Shown here piece after piece: positions 8,366 to 18,626 of a stretch of DNA of 64,000 nucleotides. The stretch is from contig NZ_LMLZ01000004.1 in NCBI RefSeq assembly GCF_001422735.1, positions 1 to 64,000 on the forward strand, given 5' to 3'. Positions within the stretch are counted from its first letter, which is position 1. Each line of letters opens with the position of its first letter. The notes beneath the pieces were generated by a model, which saw nothing but the letters and a program-made list of their open reading frames with translations, did no database searches and was not told where the DNA came from. The translations under genes were made by a program, and so were the position numbers. The stretch is from Acidovorax sp. Leaf78. Lineage in GTDB: Bacteria > Pseudomonadota > Gammaproteobacteria > Burkholderiales > Burkholderiaceae_C.

Positions 8366-9454
8366 GTGAATTCCCAGCACCCCACCGATGCCCCGTCCAC
8401 CGACACGGGGCGTTTTCATTCTCTGGACCTGATGTCCACCCTGGTGGCCGTGCTGCGGGCCGACGGTGCGGTGCAGTTCGCCAACGCCGCGCTGGAAAAC
8501 ACCCTCGGCCTGTCGCGCCGGACCTTGGAGAACGCGGATTTCTCCACCTTCTTCACCGACCCCGCGCTGCTGCAGACCGCCCTGGCGGGCGCCCGTGGCA
8601 AGGACTTTGCCGCGCTGCGCTACGAGGCCGGCCTCAAGCGCGTGCACCAGGACCCTGTGCCCGTGCATGTGAGCGTGGCCGACGCCGAGCAGGTCGGCGA
8701 GATTCTGGTGGAACTGTGGCCGCTGGAGCAGCAGGCCCGCCAGGACCGCGAAGAGCGCCTGCTCGACCAGGCCCAGGCCAACAAGGAACTCATCCGCAAC
8801 CTGGCGCACGAGATCAAGAACCCGTTGGGCGGCATCCGTGGTGCCGCCCAGTTGCTGGAGATGGAGCTCGAAAGCCGCGAGCTCACCGAATACACCCAGG
8901 TCATCATCCACGAGGCGGACCGCCTGCAAAGCCTGGTAGACCGGCTGCTGGCGCCGCACCGCCACCCCCATCTGGTGGGCGATGTCAACATCCATGAAGT
9001 GTGCGAGCGAGTGCGCTCCCTCGTGCTCGTGGAGTACCCGCAGGGCCTGAAGGTCGTGCGCGACTACGACACCTCCATCCCAGAGTTCCGCGGCGACCGG
9101 GCGCAGCTGATCCAGGCCCTGCTGAACATCGTGCAGAACGGCGCCCAGGCCCTGACTGAGCGCATCGCCGCGGGCGACGCGGTCATCACGCTGCGCACCC
9201 GGGTGGCACGACAAGTAACGTTTGGTCGCCAGCGATATCGGCTGGCACTGGAATTGCATGTCATCGACAACGGACCGGGCGTACCCGACGCGATCAAGGA
9301 GCGGATTTTCTATCCCCTCGTATCGGGTCGGGACGGCGGATCGGGGCTGGGGCTCACGCTGGCACAAACCTTTGTACAGCGGCACCACGGGTTGATTGAA
9401 TGCGACAGCGTACCGGGTCGCACCGACTTCCGCATCCTGATCCCCTTGCCCTGA
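8366..9454 (+). CDS. glnL: Nitrogen regulation sensor kinase NtrB
   Basis: The 362-residue cytosolic sensor kinase has a PAS domain (about residues 20-110), the H-box NLAHEIKNPLGG with phospho-accepting His148, and an HATPase domain with an N-box near residue 257, then DNGPGVPD and GGSGLGLTLAQT. It would phosphorylate NtrC under nitrogen limitation and act as a phosphatase when bound to PII. The start is GTG 8366, with no strong ribosome-binding site; the next in-frame start would cut into the PAS domain. The gene for its partner regulator begins 41 bp after the stop. Confidence 0.93.
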   Translation: MNSQHPTDAPSTDTGRFHSLDLMSTLVAVLRADGAVQFANAALENTLGLSRRTLENADFSTFFTDPALLQTALAGARGKDFAALRYEAGLKRVHQDPVPVHVSVADAEQVGEILVELWPLEQQARQDREERLLDQAQANKELIRNLAHEIKNPLGGIRGAAQLLEMELESRELTEYTQVIIHEADRLQSLVDRLLAPHRHPHLVGDVNIHEVCERVRSLVLVEYPQGLKVVRDYDTSIPEFRGDRAQLIQALLNIVQNGAQALTERIAAGDAVITLRTRVARQVTFGRQRYRLALELHVIDNGPGVPDAIKERIFYPLVSGRDGGSGLGLTLAQTFVQRHHGLIECDSVPGRTDFRILIPLP

Positions 9455-9494
9455 GGTCCCTGACACGCAACCACAGGGAAGGTAAGAAAAAGAT

Positions 9495-11204
<1,710 letters not shown>

Positions 11205-11205
11205 A

Positions 11206-11245
11206 AATGGCCGCTGCCGCTTGATAGACAAGCGGTAAAAGCTAT
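11206..11245 (+). repeat. Dispersed palindrome, copy B
   Basis: The left arm GGCCGCTGCCGCTTG is followed by ATAGA and the right arm CAAGCGGTAAAAGCTAT (11229-11245). It starts 2 bp after the glnG stop. It is in the opposite orientation to copies A, E, G and H. A hairpin with several G-T pairs is possible and could act as the transcript end. Confidence 0.8.
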
Positions 11246-11432
11246 ACATTTTGTAGCATCTGCGCGTGATGTGGCATGGCTTGCCGCGTTGCGCTGCAGA
11301 AGGCACACACCAGCGCCCCCATCCACAAGCCAAGGCTGGCGCTGTCCTACATTCAAGTCCTCCATGGGCCGACCCGCTTGGCGCGGCGTGACTTCAACAA
11401 TGAATTCACTGTCAACCAACCGGAGAGCTTCT

Positions 11433-12374
11433 ATGTCGGATTTCAATGATGCCAACCGCGACCCTTTGACCAATGAACCAGGTTCCCATCCTGTGGGCAC
11501 CGGTGTCGGTGCTGCCCTGGGCGGCGCCGCAGCAGGTGCAGCCGCAGGTGCCTTTGGCGGCCCCGTGGGCGCCGCAGTCGGTGGTGTGGCTGGCGCAGTC
11601 GTCGGCGGCCTGACGGGCAAGGCAGCTGCTGAGGCAGTCAACCCCACCGCAGAAGACGCTTACTGGCGCGAAACCTACGAGCGCGAGCCCTACTACGTAG
11701 GTGGCCGCACGTATGACCAATACCGTCCTGCCTACGAGCTGGGCTGGTCCTCGGTGGGCCGCTACGAAGGCGACTTCGATTCGGTTGAGCCCCGCCTGGC
11801 GGACGACTGGCGCGCACGCCACGCCGATGGCCTGGCATGGTCCGATGCACGCCCCGCAACGCGTGCTGCCTGGGACCGCGCTTCCCGCTACGAAGCAGGC
11901 GACACCCGTCCATTCGATGTCGTCGACAACGATGACGTGGTCGATGTGCTGAACGACCTGCTGGAGTCGGCACGCGACGGCGAATATGGCTTCAAGTCGT
12001 GTGCCGAACACGCCAAGTCGCCAGAACTCAAAGCGGTGTTCCAGCGCCATGCGCAAGAATGCGCCGCCGCCGGTACCGAGCTGGAGCACGAAGTGCGTCG
12101 CCTGGGTGGCGAGCCAGCCTCCGGCGGCACGGTCTCGGGTGCGCTGCACCGCGGCTGGGTGTCTGTGAAGACGGCCCTGTCCATTCAGGACGACAAGGCG
12201 GTGCTGGAAGAGTGCGAGCGCGGAGAAGACGCTGCAGTGGCCCGCTATCGCAAGGCACTGAAGAACACGTTGCCCTCCCAGGTGCAGGCTCTGGTGCAGC
12301 GCCAGTCGCAAGGCGCACAGCGCAACCATGATGAAGTGCGCGCACTGCGCGACTCGTTCTCCTCGCGCACTTGA
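11433..12374 (+). CDS. Glycine-zipper plus DUF2383 (PA2169-type) protein
   Basis: The protein has 313 residues; the ATG at 11433 follows CGGAGAG at 11421. Residues about 20-65 form an Ala/Gly-rich glycine zipper (GTGVGAALGGAAAG and onward), which could insert into or associate with membranes. A Tyr/Trp/Arg-rich middle (about 70-150) precedes a C-terminal four-helix bundle (about 165-310) of the DUF2383/PA2169 type, a ferritin-like fold without clear metal ligands. Such proteins are often stress-induced; the role is unknown. It stands alone, with repeat copy B before it and a terminator after it. Confidence 0.75.
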   Translation: MSDFNDANRDPLTNEPGSHPVGTGVGAALGGAAAGAAAGAFGGPVGAAVGGVAGAVVGGLTGKAAAEAVNPTAEDAYWRETYEREPYYVGGRTYDQYRPAYELGWSSVGRYEGDFDSVEPRLADDWRARHADGLAWSDARPATRAAWDRASRYEAGDTRPFDVVDNDDVVDVLNDLLESARDGEYGFKSCAEHAKSPELKAVFQRHAQECAAAGTELEHEVRRLGGEPASGGTVSGALHRGWVSVKTALSIQDDKAVLEECERGEDAAVARYRKALKNTLPSQVQALVQRQSQGAQRNHDEVRALRDSFSSRT

Positions 12375-12473
12375 TCTCCTAGGGGCGCAACCTTCAGACT
12401 GAGGGGCAGGGGTTTGGCGTAAAGCCAAACCGCTTCCCTGGTCTTCAAGTTGCCCCTGACTTTGGATCAAAAA

Positions 12474-12497
12474 AAGGGCTGCCATGTGCAGCCCTTT
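12474..12497. terminator. Bidirectional terminator between convergent genes
   Basis: AAGGGCTGC (12474-12482) pairs with GCAGCCCTT around a short loop, flanked by A-rich sequence on the left and TTTT on the right. It can serve both the plus-strand DUF2383 gene and the minus-strand xth gene, which converge here. Confidence 0.85.
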
Positions 12498-12564
12498 TGC
12501 TATGGAAAGAGCAAAGTTAGTTCATGGATGTCCGCGAGGCGCTAACGTTGCTACGTATTGGCCT

Positions 12565-13350
12565 TTACCCGAGAGTCGCCACCACCGGCGCGTGGTCACT
12601 CGGCTGCGGGTTCTTGCGCGGTGCGCGGTCGACCGTGCACGCAGTCACCGTGGGGCGCAGGGCCTCGCTCACCAGAATGTGGTCGATGCGCAAGCCGCGG
12701 TTCTTCTGAAAACCGAGCATGCGGTAGTCCCACCATGAATAGGTTTTTTCAGGCTGCTCGAACATGCGGAAGGTGTCGGTCAGGCCCAGGGAAATCAGGT
12801 CCTGAAAATGCTGCCGTTCCTCCACCGTGTGGTGGATCGTGTCCTTGAGTCCTACCGGGTCGAACGAATCACGGTCTTCCGGTGTCACGTTGAAATCGCC
12901 CACCAACGCCAGCCGTGGGTGCGCCGCCATCTCCTCGCGCAGCCACCGGTGAAGCGCCTCGAGCCACAGCATCTTGTAGGCAAACTTTTCGGTGCCGGGG
13001 GCCTGGCCGTTGACGAAATAACAGTTCACAAAACGCAATGGGCCGGCAGGGGTGTCCAGCGTGGCTGCGATCACCCGGGCCTGCTCATCCGTGTGGCCTG
13101 GGATGTTGCGCACCACATCCCGCAGGGGGTGGCGACTCAGGATGGCCACGCCGTTGTAGGTCTTCTGCCCGAAGGTCACCGTCTCATAGCCGGCTTCCTT
13201 GAGCGCGTCGTGCGGAAACTTGTCGTCGGTGAGCTTGAGCTCCTGCAGGCCCAACGCGTCCACCGGATTGGCCTGTAGCCAATCCAGCACCTGGGGCAGG
13301 CGTACGGACAGGGAGTTCACGTTCCAGGTGGCAATTTGCATAGTTGACAT
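12565..13350 (-). CDS. xthA: Exodeoxyribonuclease III
   Basis: The 261-residue protein belongs to the exonuclease III / AP endonuclease family (endonuclease/exonuclease/phosphatase fold). Motifs in order are IATWNVNSL at the N-terminus, LGLQELKL with the metal-binding Glu, TYNGVAILS, LVGDFNVTP with catalytic Asp and Asn, and SDHAPVVATL at the C-terminus with the catalytic Asp-His. It cleaves abasic sites and removes 3' blocks during base-excision repair. Starts at 13350 and 13341 are both in frame and cannot be told apart by ribosome-binding site. A divergent gene begins 234 bp upstream. Confidence 0.93.
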   Translation of the reverse strand: MSTMQIATWNVNSLSVRLPQVLDWLQANPVDALGLQELKLTDDKFPHDALKEAGYETVTFGQKTYNGVAILSRHPLRDVVRNIPGHTDEQARVIAATLDTPAGPLRFVNCYFVNGQAPGTEKFAYKMLWLEALHRWLREEMAAHPRLALVGDFNVTPEDRDSFDPVGLKDTIHHTVEERQHFQDLISLGLTDTFRMFEQPEKTYSWWDYRMLGFQKNRGLRIDHILVSEALRPTVTACTVDRAPRKNPQPSDHAPVVATLG

Positions 13351-13583
13351 GATGATTGAAACAAGGGCCGCTCAGTGGCATGGGGTATCTGCGACATTCT
13401 GGCGGCCGGTAGTGGGCTCTGATTCGTGGATGGTACCTACCATCGGCGCGCGATTGGCATTGCTGGCTGGATCCGGGCGCGGCGCAACTTGCGCTGGCGC
13501 CTCTGCCGTTGCGGGAGGTTGTCCGACTTTCACGCGGTGCTTGTGGGGCGAGACTGGTGCCACCTTACCGATGGAGATTGTCC

Positions 13584-13886
13584 ATGCGAGTCATTCATAC
13601 GCAAACGCTGGCCCTGCCGCTGGCCTTGTCTCTGGCGATGGCCGCCTCGGCAGCGGCCGCGCAGGGCGTCAACACGCCCGCCGTGGTTCCAGGCCTGCAG
13701 CCTGCCCAGGCGCCGGCCTCCGCGCCTGCCGCACAGACCCCTGTGGGATCCCCGGTGGGCTCTCCCGGGTCCAGCCTGACGCCCGCCCAGACACCTGCGC
13801 CACCTCCCGCGCTTACGCCATCACAGACGCCAGAACCAGCGCCGGCCCAAACCCCATCCCAGACATCTGCACCGGTGTCGCAATAG
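13584..13886 (+). CDS. Small secreted proline/threonine-rich protein
   Basis: This 100-residue protein has a signal peptide of about 25 residues (core LALPLALSLAMAASA) and a mature part made almost wholly of Pro, Thr, Ala, Gln and Ser. Short repeats of the type TPxQTPxPxP recur (near residues 65-95). The ribosome-binding site GGAG at 13573 is well spaced. No domain is present; a flexible envelope peptide is the most that can be said. The low-complexity composition makes homology searches unreliable, but the start signals and signal peptide argue for a real gene. Confidence 0.6.
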   Translation: MRVIHTQTLALPLALSLAMAASAAAAQGVNTPAVVPGLQPAQAPASAPAAQTPVGSPVGSPGSSLTPAQTPAPPPALTPSQTPEPAPAQTPSQTSAPVSQ

Positions 13887-13947
13887 CGCCGGCCGCAGCC
13901 CGCAGTACGCATACCGCGCCGCACACGCTGCTGCACGGAACAACGCT

Positions 13948-14436
13948 TCACGCTGCGCGCACGTAGCTCACAAAGCTGAAGGGCAGCCCATTGGTGCTGA
14001 CATGCTCGCTGCGCTCCAATACCACCCATTCGTCGCCCACCACGGGCGCGTATGCATCGCCCTCGAAGTCCCGGTCGATCTCGGTCACTTCCAGCCGGTC
14101 GGCCAGCGGCAGGGCCTCCGCATAGAGCTGCGCGCCGCCGATGACCCACACCGTCTGGCCGGCGGTGCACTGCGCCAGCGCTTCCTGCAGGCTGCCTGCG
14201 CGGCGCGCGCCGTCAGCCTGCCAGTCACCCTGGCGCGTGACCACGATGTTGGTGCGGCCGGGCAGGGGGCGAAAGCGCGGTGGCAGCGAGTCCCAGGTCT
14301 TGCGCCCCATCACCACCGGGCAGCCCTGCGTGAGCTGCTTGAAATGCGCCATGTCCTCCGGCAGGTGCCAGGGCAGGGCGTTGTCCTTGCCGATGACGCC
14401 GTTGGCCGCGCGGGCGTAGATGAGGTGCAGGGGCAT
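13948..14436 (-). CDS. folA: Dihydrofolate reductase
   Basis: The 162-residue protein has the standard bacterial DHFR length. It shows LIYARAANGVIGKDNALPWHLPEDM (about residues 4-28) with the substrate Asp/Glu region, VVMGRKTWDSLP (NADPH-binding), and VWVIGGAQLYAEAL with the GG pair. It reduces dihydrofolate to tetrahydrofolate, regenerating the cofactor oxidised by thymidylate synthase, encoded two genes upstream. The start ATG at 14436 follows an AGGAG with 9-bp spacing. It is the last gene of thyA-DUF4337-folA, 13 bp after the middle gene. Confidence 0.96.
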   Translation of the reverse strand: MPLHLIYARAANGVIGKDNALPWHLPEDMAHFKQLTQGCPVVMGRKTWDSLPPRFRPLPGRTNIVVTRQGDWQADGARRAGSLQEALAQCTAGQTVWVIGGAQLYAEALPLADRLEVTEIDRDFEGDAYAPVVGDEWVVLERSEHVSTNGLPFSFVSYVRAA

Positions 14437-14449
14437 GTGTGCAGGCTCC

Positions 14450-15070
14450 TCAGATGTGCAGGGCCGCGGCCACGCCGACGCCCAGGCCCACGGCGGCGAC
14501 ACCGTACATGCCGTATTCCAGCCACTTCTTCTTGGTCAGCAGCGCAATCGCCGCCAGGGCGATGGCCACCTGCAGCGCCGTCGTGGCCTGGGCCCAGCGG
14601 TGGTGCTGGTGCATCTGCACTTCGCTTTGGCGGTCGAATTCGTGGGCGTCGGCTTCCAGCTTCTCGGCCACGACCTTGATCTCGTTCTTCTCGGTTTCGT
14701 AGCGCTGGATCTTGGTCTGGTAGCCGGCCTTGCGGTCCTCGGGCGCCAGGTCGCGGGCCAGCTCGGCCAGGGACTGCTTGGTGCTCTTGGACTGGAAGTA
14801 GTTCCACTGGTTGGACGCCTCGGTCTTCTTGATCGCAGCGTCGTTCTTGAGCAGGCCGGCATTGGCCTGCGTGGCCCCGCCCATGTACGAGAAGATCGCG
14901 CCCACCGTGGCCACGATGGCGGTGAACATCGCGATCTTGTTCATCGACGAGATGCCGCCACCCTCGTTGCCGTGCTCTGCAGCATGGTCGCTGTGGTCGC
15001 CGTGGCCCTGGGTCGCATGTTCCACCGCGTGGTCGTGGGGCCCGTGTACGTGAAATCCGCCGGAAGACAT
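14450..15070 (-). CDS. DUF4337 membrane protein
   Basis: The 206-residue protein has a His-rich N-terminus (HVHGPHDHAVEHATQGHGDH), a transmembrane segment near residues 45-65, a long charged helical region (about 75-150) with coiled-coil character, and two C-terminal hydrophobic segments (about 155-175 and 182-205). This is the DUF4337 pattern. The His cluster could bind metal, which is speculation. It lies between thyA and folA on the same strand. Gene order conservation may be all that links it to folate metabolism; no function is established. Confidence 0.75.
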   Translation of the reverse strand: MSSGGFHVHGPHDHAVEHATQGHGDHSDHAAEHGNEGGGISSMNKIAMFTAIVATVGAIFSYMGGATQANAGLLKNDAAIKKTEASNQWNYFQSKSTKQSLAELARDLAPEDRKAGYQTKIQRYETEKNEIKVVAEKLEADAHEFDRQSEVQMHQHHRWAQATTALQVAIALAAIALLTKKKWLEYGMYGVAAVGLGVGVAAALHI

Positions 15071-15173
15071 GGTTGATAGCTCGTGGTGGTGTGGTGGTGG
15101 TCTGCAGGCAGGGCACGGTGGCACCTGCCGATGGGCTCAAAAGGTCAGGGGCCGATGAAGCGCCGTGGCGGGA

Positions 15174-16013
15174 TCAGACCGCCACGGGCGCCTTGATGGC
15201 TGGGTGGCACTGGTAGTCCAGCACTTCGAAATCTTCGAACTGGTAGTCGAAGATGCTGTCCGGCCGGCGCTGGATGTTCAGCACAGGGTAGGGGTAGGGC
15301 GTGCGCGCCAGCTGCGTCTGCACCTGATCGTGGTGGTTGCTGTAGATGTGGCAGTCGCCGCCGGTCCAGATGAAGTCGCCAACTTGAAGGTCGCACTGCT
15401 GCGCCACCATGTGGGTCAGCAGGGCGTAGCTCGCAATGTTGAACGGCACACCCAGAAAGATGTCCGCACTGCGCTGGTACAGCTGGCACGACAGCGTGCC
15501 GCGCCCGCCGGGCTCCTGCGCTGGCGCCACGTAGAACTGGAAGAACGCATGGCAGGGCATGAGCGCCATCTTGTTGAGCTCGGCCACGTTCCAGGCGCTC
15601 ACGATGATGCGGCGCGAGTCGGGGTTGGTCTTCAGAGTCCGGATGACGTCGCTGATCTGGTCGATGTGCCCGCCGTCCGGCGTGGGCCAGCTGCGCCACT
15701 GCACGCCGTACACCGGGCCCAGGTCGCCATCTTCGCGCGCCCATTCGTCCCAGATGGTGACGCCGCGTTCTTTCAGCCAGTTGTTGTTGCTCGACCCCGT
15801 GAGGAACCACAGCAGCTCCTGGATGATGGAGCGCAGGTGCACCTTCTTGGTGGTGACGAGCGGAAAGCCTTCCTTCAAATCGAACCGCATCTGGTGGCCG
15901 AACACGCTGGTCGTGCCCGTGCCCGTGCGGTCCGACTTGTGCACCCCGTGGGTGAACACGTGGCGCATGAAGTCTTCGTATTGCGAGCGGACGGGGCGGG
16001 CGTGTTCTGTCAT
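15174..16013 (-). CDS. thyA: Thymidylate synthase
   Basis: The 279-residue classical ThyA makes dTMP from dUMP using methylene-tetrahydrofolate. Visible features are [13 protein letters not shown] near the N-terminus, the catalytic loop [17 protein letters not shown] with nucleophile Cys, the dUMP-phosphate contacts [20 protein letters not shown], and DCHIYSNH. Dihydrofolate, the by-product, is recycled by FolA encoded downstream. The gene heads the minus-strand group with DUF4337 and folA. Confidence 0.97.
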   Translation of the reverse strand: MTEHARPVRSQYEDFMRHVFTHGVHKSDRTGTGTTSVFGHQMRFDLKEGFPLVTTKKVHLRSIIQELLWFLTGSSNNNWLKERGVTIWDEWAREDGDLGPVYGVQWRSWPTPDGGHIDQISDVIRTLKTNPDSRRIIVSAWNVAELNKMALMPCHAFFQFYVAPAQEPGGRGTLSCQLYQRSADIFLGVPFNIASYALLTHMVAQQCDLQVGDFIWTGGDCHIYSNHHDQVQTQLARTPYPYPVLNIQRRPDSIFDYQFEDFEVLDYQCHPAIKAPVAV

Positions 16014-16128
16014 GGCGGTTGGAAGGCGAAAGACGCGATTTTAGAGGGGCGCGGGCCGCAGGTGCTGGACAGGCTAAGCTCGCACACCTTTTTGTCCAGC
16101 TGCTCTTTTCAGAAAGAAGCCCCCGATC

Positions 16129-16641
16129 ATGCGCCTGGTCTCCCTAGCCCCTTTGTGCCGCGCCGTGCTGGCCGTTCTTCCATTGGCAATCTTGCTGCCA
16201 GGCTGCGGCGGCACTGCGCCCACCGCGTCCCACAAAGTCGTGCGCCCCGTGCCCACGGTCGCATCCGCCGCACCGGCCAACCCTTGGGCCAACCTGCAAA
16301 CCCAGGTGGGCAACTATCCGGTGGGGGGCGCAGACTTCCTGCGCGCCGGCCCGCTGGCCGAGCGGCTGCGCGGGCTGCTCGGCCCGACCAACTACAACGT
16401 GCTGCTGGAGAACCTGCAGGTGAGCGGCCCCCTGCGTCAGGACGGCTCGATGCTCTACATCACCGGGAACCGGCAGCATGAGGGCGGCACGGAGGCCGCT
16501 GCCGTCGTGGTCCACGCCGCCAACGACACCGTGCGCGTGTGGCTGCTGACCGGTGGGGAGGAATGGGACGTGCAGGACCAGGGCACGCCGAAGACCTTGC
16601 CGGCCGACGTCGCCAGAATGATGGAAAACGCAGCGCGCTGA
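16129..16641 (+). CDS. Predicted lipoprotein, function unknown
   Basis: The 170-residue protein begins with a signal peptide ending in the lipobox LLPGC (Cys25 or so), so it should be lipid-anchored. A Pro/Ala/Val linker follows, then a compact domain of about 115 residues with GNYPVGGADFLRAGPLAERLRGLLG and WLLTGGEEWDVQDQG. I do not recognise the domain. The ATG at 16129 lies shortly after GAAAGAAG. The gene is divergent from thyA and 83 bp before the iron-related sigma factor, with the Fur box between. Confidence 0.65.
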   Translation: MRLVSLAPLCRAVLAVLPLAILLPGCGGTAPTASHKVVRPVPTVASAAPANPWANLQTQVGNYPVGGADFLRAGPLAERLRGLLGPTNYNVLLENLQVSGPLRQDGSMLYITGNRQHEGGTEAAAVVVHAANDTVRVWLLTGGEEWDVQDQGTPKTLPADVARMMENAAR

Positions 16642-16688
16642 GCAGGCGCCCCCCGCGCGGGGCTGGGCACAACTGGGAATGCATTTCT

Positions 16689-16707
16689 ATAATCAAGAAT
16701 CATTCTC
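16689..16707 (+). promoter_or_regulatory. Putative Fur box
   Basis: ATAATCAAGAATCATTCTC matches 11 of 19 positions of the Fur consensus, with the right half (AATCATT-TC) nearly perfect. It lies 18 bp before the ECF sigma factor ATG, where a Fur repressor would be expected in an iron-regulated FecI-FecR-receptor locus. Confidence 0.65.
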
Positions 16708-16724
16708 AAAAAGGCCGCCACGCC

Positions 16725-17237
16725 ATGCCTGCCGCTCATCCCCTGCACGCGCTCTACAGCCACCACCACGGGTGGCTGCAGTCCTGGCTGCGCCGGCGGC
16801 TCGGTTGTGCCGACGATGCGGCCGACCTGGCGCAGGACACCTTCGTGCGCCTGCTCGCACGGCCCACCGCCATCGCCCCGGACGCGATGCGCGAGCCACG
16901 CGCCTACCTGACCACGGTGGCACGCGGGCTGCTGGTGGACTTCTGGCGCCGGGGTGAACTGGAGCGCGCCTACCTGGCAGACCTGGCCCTGCAGCCCGAG
17001 GTGCTGCAGCCATCCCCCGAAGAGCGCCTGGCCGCCGTGCAGATGCTCCACGCGGTCGATGCATTGCTGCAGGGCCTGACGCCGAAGACGCGCGCAGCGT
17101 GGCTGATGAACCGGCTCGATGGCCTCACGCATGCAGAGATTGCCGAGCAGCTGCAAGTGTCGGTGCCCCGCGTACGCCAGTACCTGGCCAACGCCATGCG
17201 CCACGCCTACCACCTGCGTTTTGGCGGCGCGGCGTGA
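16725..17237 (+). CDS. ECF sigma factor (FecI type)
   Basis: The 170-residue sigma-70-like factor lacks region 1. Region 2 includes LARPTAI and LTTVARGLLVDFWRR (about residues 45-80), and region 4 includes RLDGLTHAEIAEQLQVSVPRVRQYLANAM (about 130-160, helix-turn-helix). It resembles FecI/PvdS-type iron-starvation sigma factors. It overlaps the FecR-type gene by four bases (GTGA) and is followed by a TonB receptor with an STN domain, so it probably drives that receptor on receipt of an outer-membrane signal. A Fur box precedes it. Confidence 0.88.
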   Translation: MPAAHPLHALYSHHHGWLQSWLRRRLGCADDAADLAQDTFVRLLARPTAIAPDAMREPRAYLTTVARGLLVDFWRRGELERAYLADLALQPEVLQPSPEERLAAVQMLHAVDALLQGLTPKTRAAWLMNRLDGLTHAEIAEQLQVSVPRVRQYLANAMRHAYHLRFGGAA

Positions 17238-18319
17238 GCAGTGCGGGCTGGACCACGGGTGGCCCACCTGGTGGTGCAGGCGACGACCACCCCGTGCCGC
17301 ATGCCGTGCTGGAGGCCGCCATCGGCTGGCAACTGCGCCAGGGCGAGGGCGCGGCCTCGCCGGCGGACGCCCAAGCCCTGGCCGACTGGCTGGCCGCACA
17401 CCCCGACCACGCCCGCGCCTGGCGCCAACTGGGCGACATCGACCAGCACCTGACCCGCGCCGCCGCAGGTCCCGGAGCCCGCGCAGCGTTGCTGCTGCCA
17501 CCGCGCCGGCGCCGTTCTGCCCATGTGGCGGGCGCCGTGCTGGGCCTGGCATTGGCGGTGGCCTGCGGCGTGCTGGTGCTGGACCGCTACCAGCCCGTGG
17601 GCCAACTGCTGGCCGACCACCGCACCGCCACCGGCGAGCGCCGCACCATCGTGCTGCCCGACCAGACCGTGCTGCACTTGAACACCCGCAGCGCTGTGGA
17701 TGTCGTGTTCAGCCAAGACCAGCGCACCATCCACCTGCGCGCGGGCGAGGTGGCCGTGGAAACCAGCCATGCCGACCCGGCCGAGCAGCGCCCGTTCGTC
17801 GTGCTGACCGAGGACGGCAGCCTGCGCGCTCTGGGCACCCGCTTCACCGTGCGCCGCTGGCCGCAGGCGCACGGCCCTGGCACCGATGAGGCTCAGGGCC
17901 GTGGCGCGCTTGCCACCGAGGTCGCCGTCACCCAGTCGGCCGTCGCGGCCCGCCCGGCGACCTGTGCGGCAGTAGCATCCGAGCCGTGCGCTGCCGAGCG
18001 CATCGTGTCGGCCGGGCAGGGCGCACGGCTGGCGGGCGGGCGGGTGGACCCGTGGGTGGCCCCGCCCGATGCCGACGCCTGGAAGAACGGCATGCTGGTC
18101 GTGGACAACCAACCCTTGGGCGAGGTGGTGGCCATGCTCGCGCGGCACCGGGTCGGCCACCTGGATGTCGACCCCCGTGTGGCCGGGTTGCGTGTGACGG
18201 GCACGCTGCCCCTGGCGGACACCGACCAGGCCCTGTTGGCGCTGACCGCGGCCGTGCCGGTGGACGTGGTCTGGACCACGCGCTGGTGGGTCACGCTCAA
18301 GCCGCGTGCTGCGCCCTGA
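17234..18319 (+). CDS. FecR-type anti-sigma / sigma regulator
   Basis: The protein has 361 residues; the GTG at 17234 overlaps the sigma-factor stop. An N-terminal cytoplasmic DUF4880-like part (about residues 20-75, with AIGWQLRQGEGAASPADAQA) would hold the sigma factor. A single membrane segment (about 98-118) follows, then the periplasmic FecR domain with RTIVLPDQTVLHLNTRSAV and VLTEDGSLRALGTRFTVRR. The C-terminal segment (NQPLGEVVAMLARHR onward) resembles the DUF4974/STN fold that contacts the receptor. Repeat copy C follows the stop, separating it from the receptor gene. Confidence 0.88.
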   Translation: MSSAGWTTGGPPGGAGDDHPVPHAVLEAAIGWQLRQGEGAASPADAQALADWLAAHPDHARAWRQLGDIDQHLTRAAAGPGARAALLLPPRRRRSAHVAGAVLGLALAVACGVLVLDRYQPVGQLLADHRTATGERRTIVLPDQTVLHLNTRSAVDVVFSQDQRTIHLRAGEVAVETSHADPAEQRPFVVLTEDGSLRALGTRFTVRRWPQAHGPGTDEAQGRGALATEVAVTQSAVAARPATCAAVASEPCAAERIVSAGQGARLAGGRVDPWVAPPDADAWKNGMLVVDNQPLGEVVAMLARHRVGHLDVDPRVAGLRVTGTLPLADTDQALLALTAAVPVDVVWTTRWWVTLKPRAAP

Positions 18320-18341
18320 GGATGAAAATGTGAAGAAAATC

Positions 18342-18378
18342 GGCCGCTACCGCTTGATGGGAAAGCGCTAGCAGCTAT
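18342..18378 (+). repeat. Dispersed palindrome, copy C
   Basis: The left arm GGCCGCTACCGCTT (18342-18355) and right arm AAGCGCTAGCAGCTAT (18363-18378) match the reverse complement of copy H almost throughout. It starts 22 bp after the fecR-type stop. The rest of the interval up to the receptor start (18379-18626) holds no gene or promoter I can support. Confidence 0.85.
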
Positions 18379-18626
18379 CAAAAGATGAGCAACTTGGTGC
18401 GGCTGATCGACGGTTCCATTCCGTTCAACCCAGATCCAGCAGCCCAAGCAGATCAACCCAGATCGCCCCTGCCAGCCGGCAACTCACCCACCAGCGATGC
18501 CGGCCCGAAAAAGAAATTGCCCCGGCCCCCTCTCACTTTTCGGCACCCGTTCGGCAATCAGACAGAGACCGTGCATTGGCGCGGTTGCCCCTCTTTTCTG
18601 ACGTGACCCGTTTCGGAGCCTGACCC

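Noticed and set aside
18385-18606. 73-codon plus-strand open frame between the FecR-type and receptor genes
   Set aside because: It starts right after repeat copy C, has no ribosome-binding site and a Pro-rich composition without domain character.
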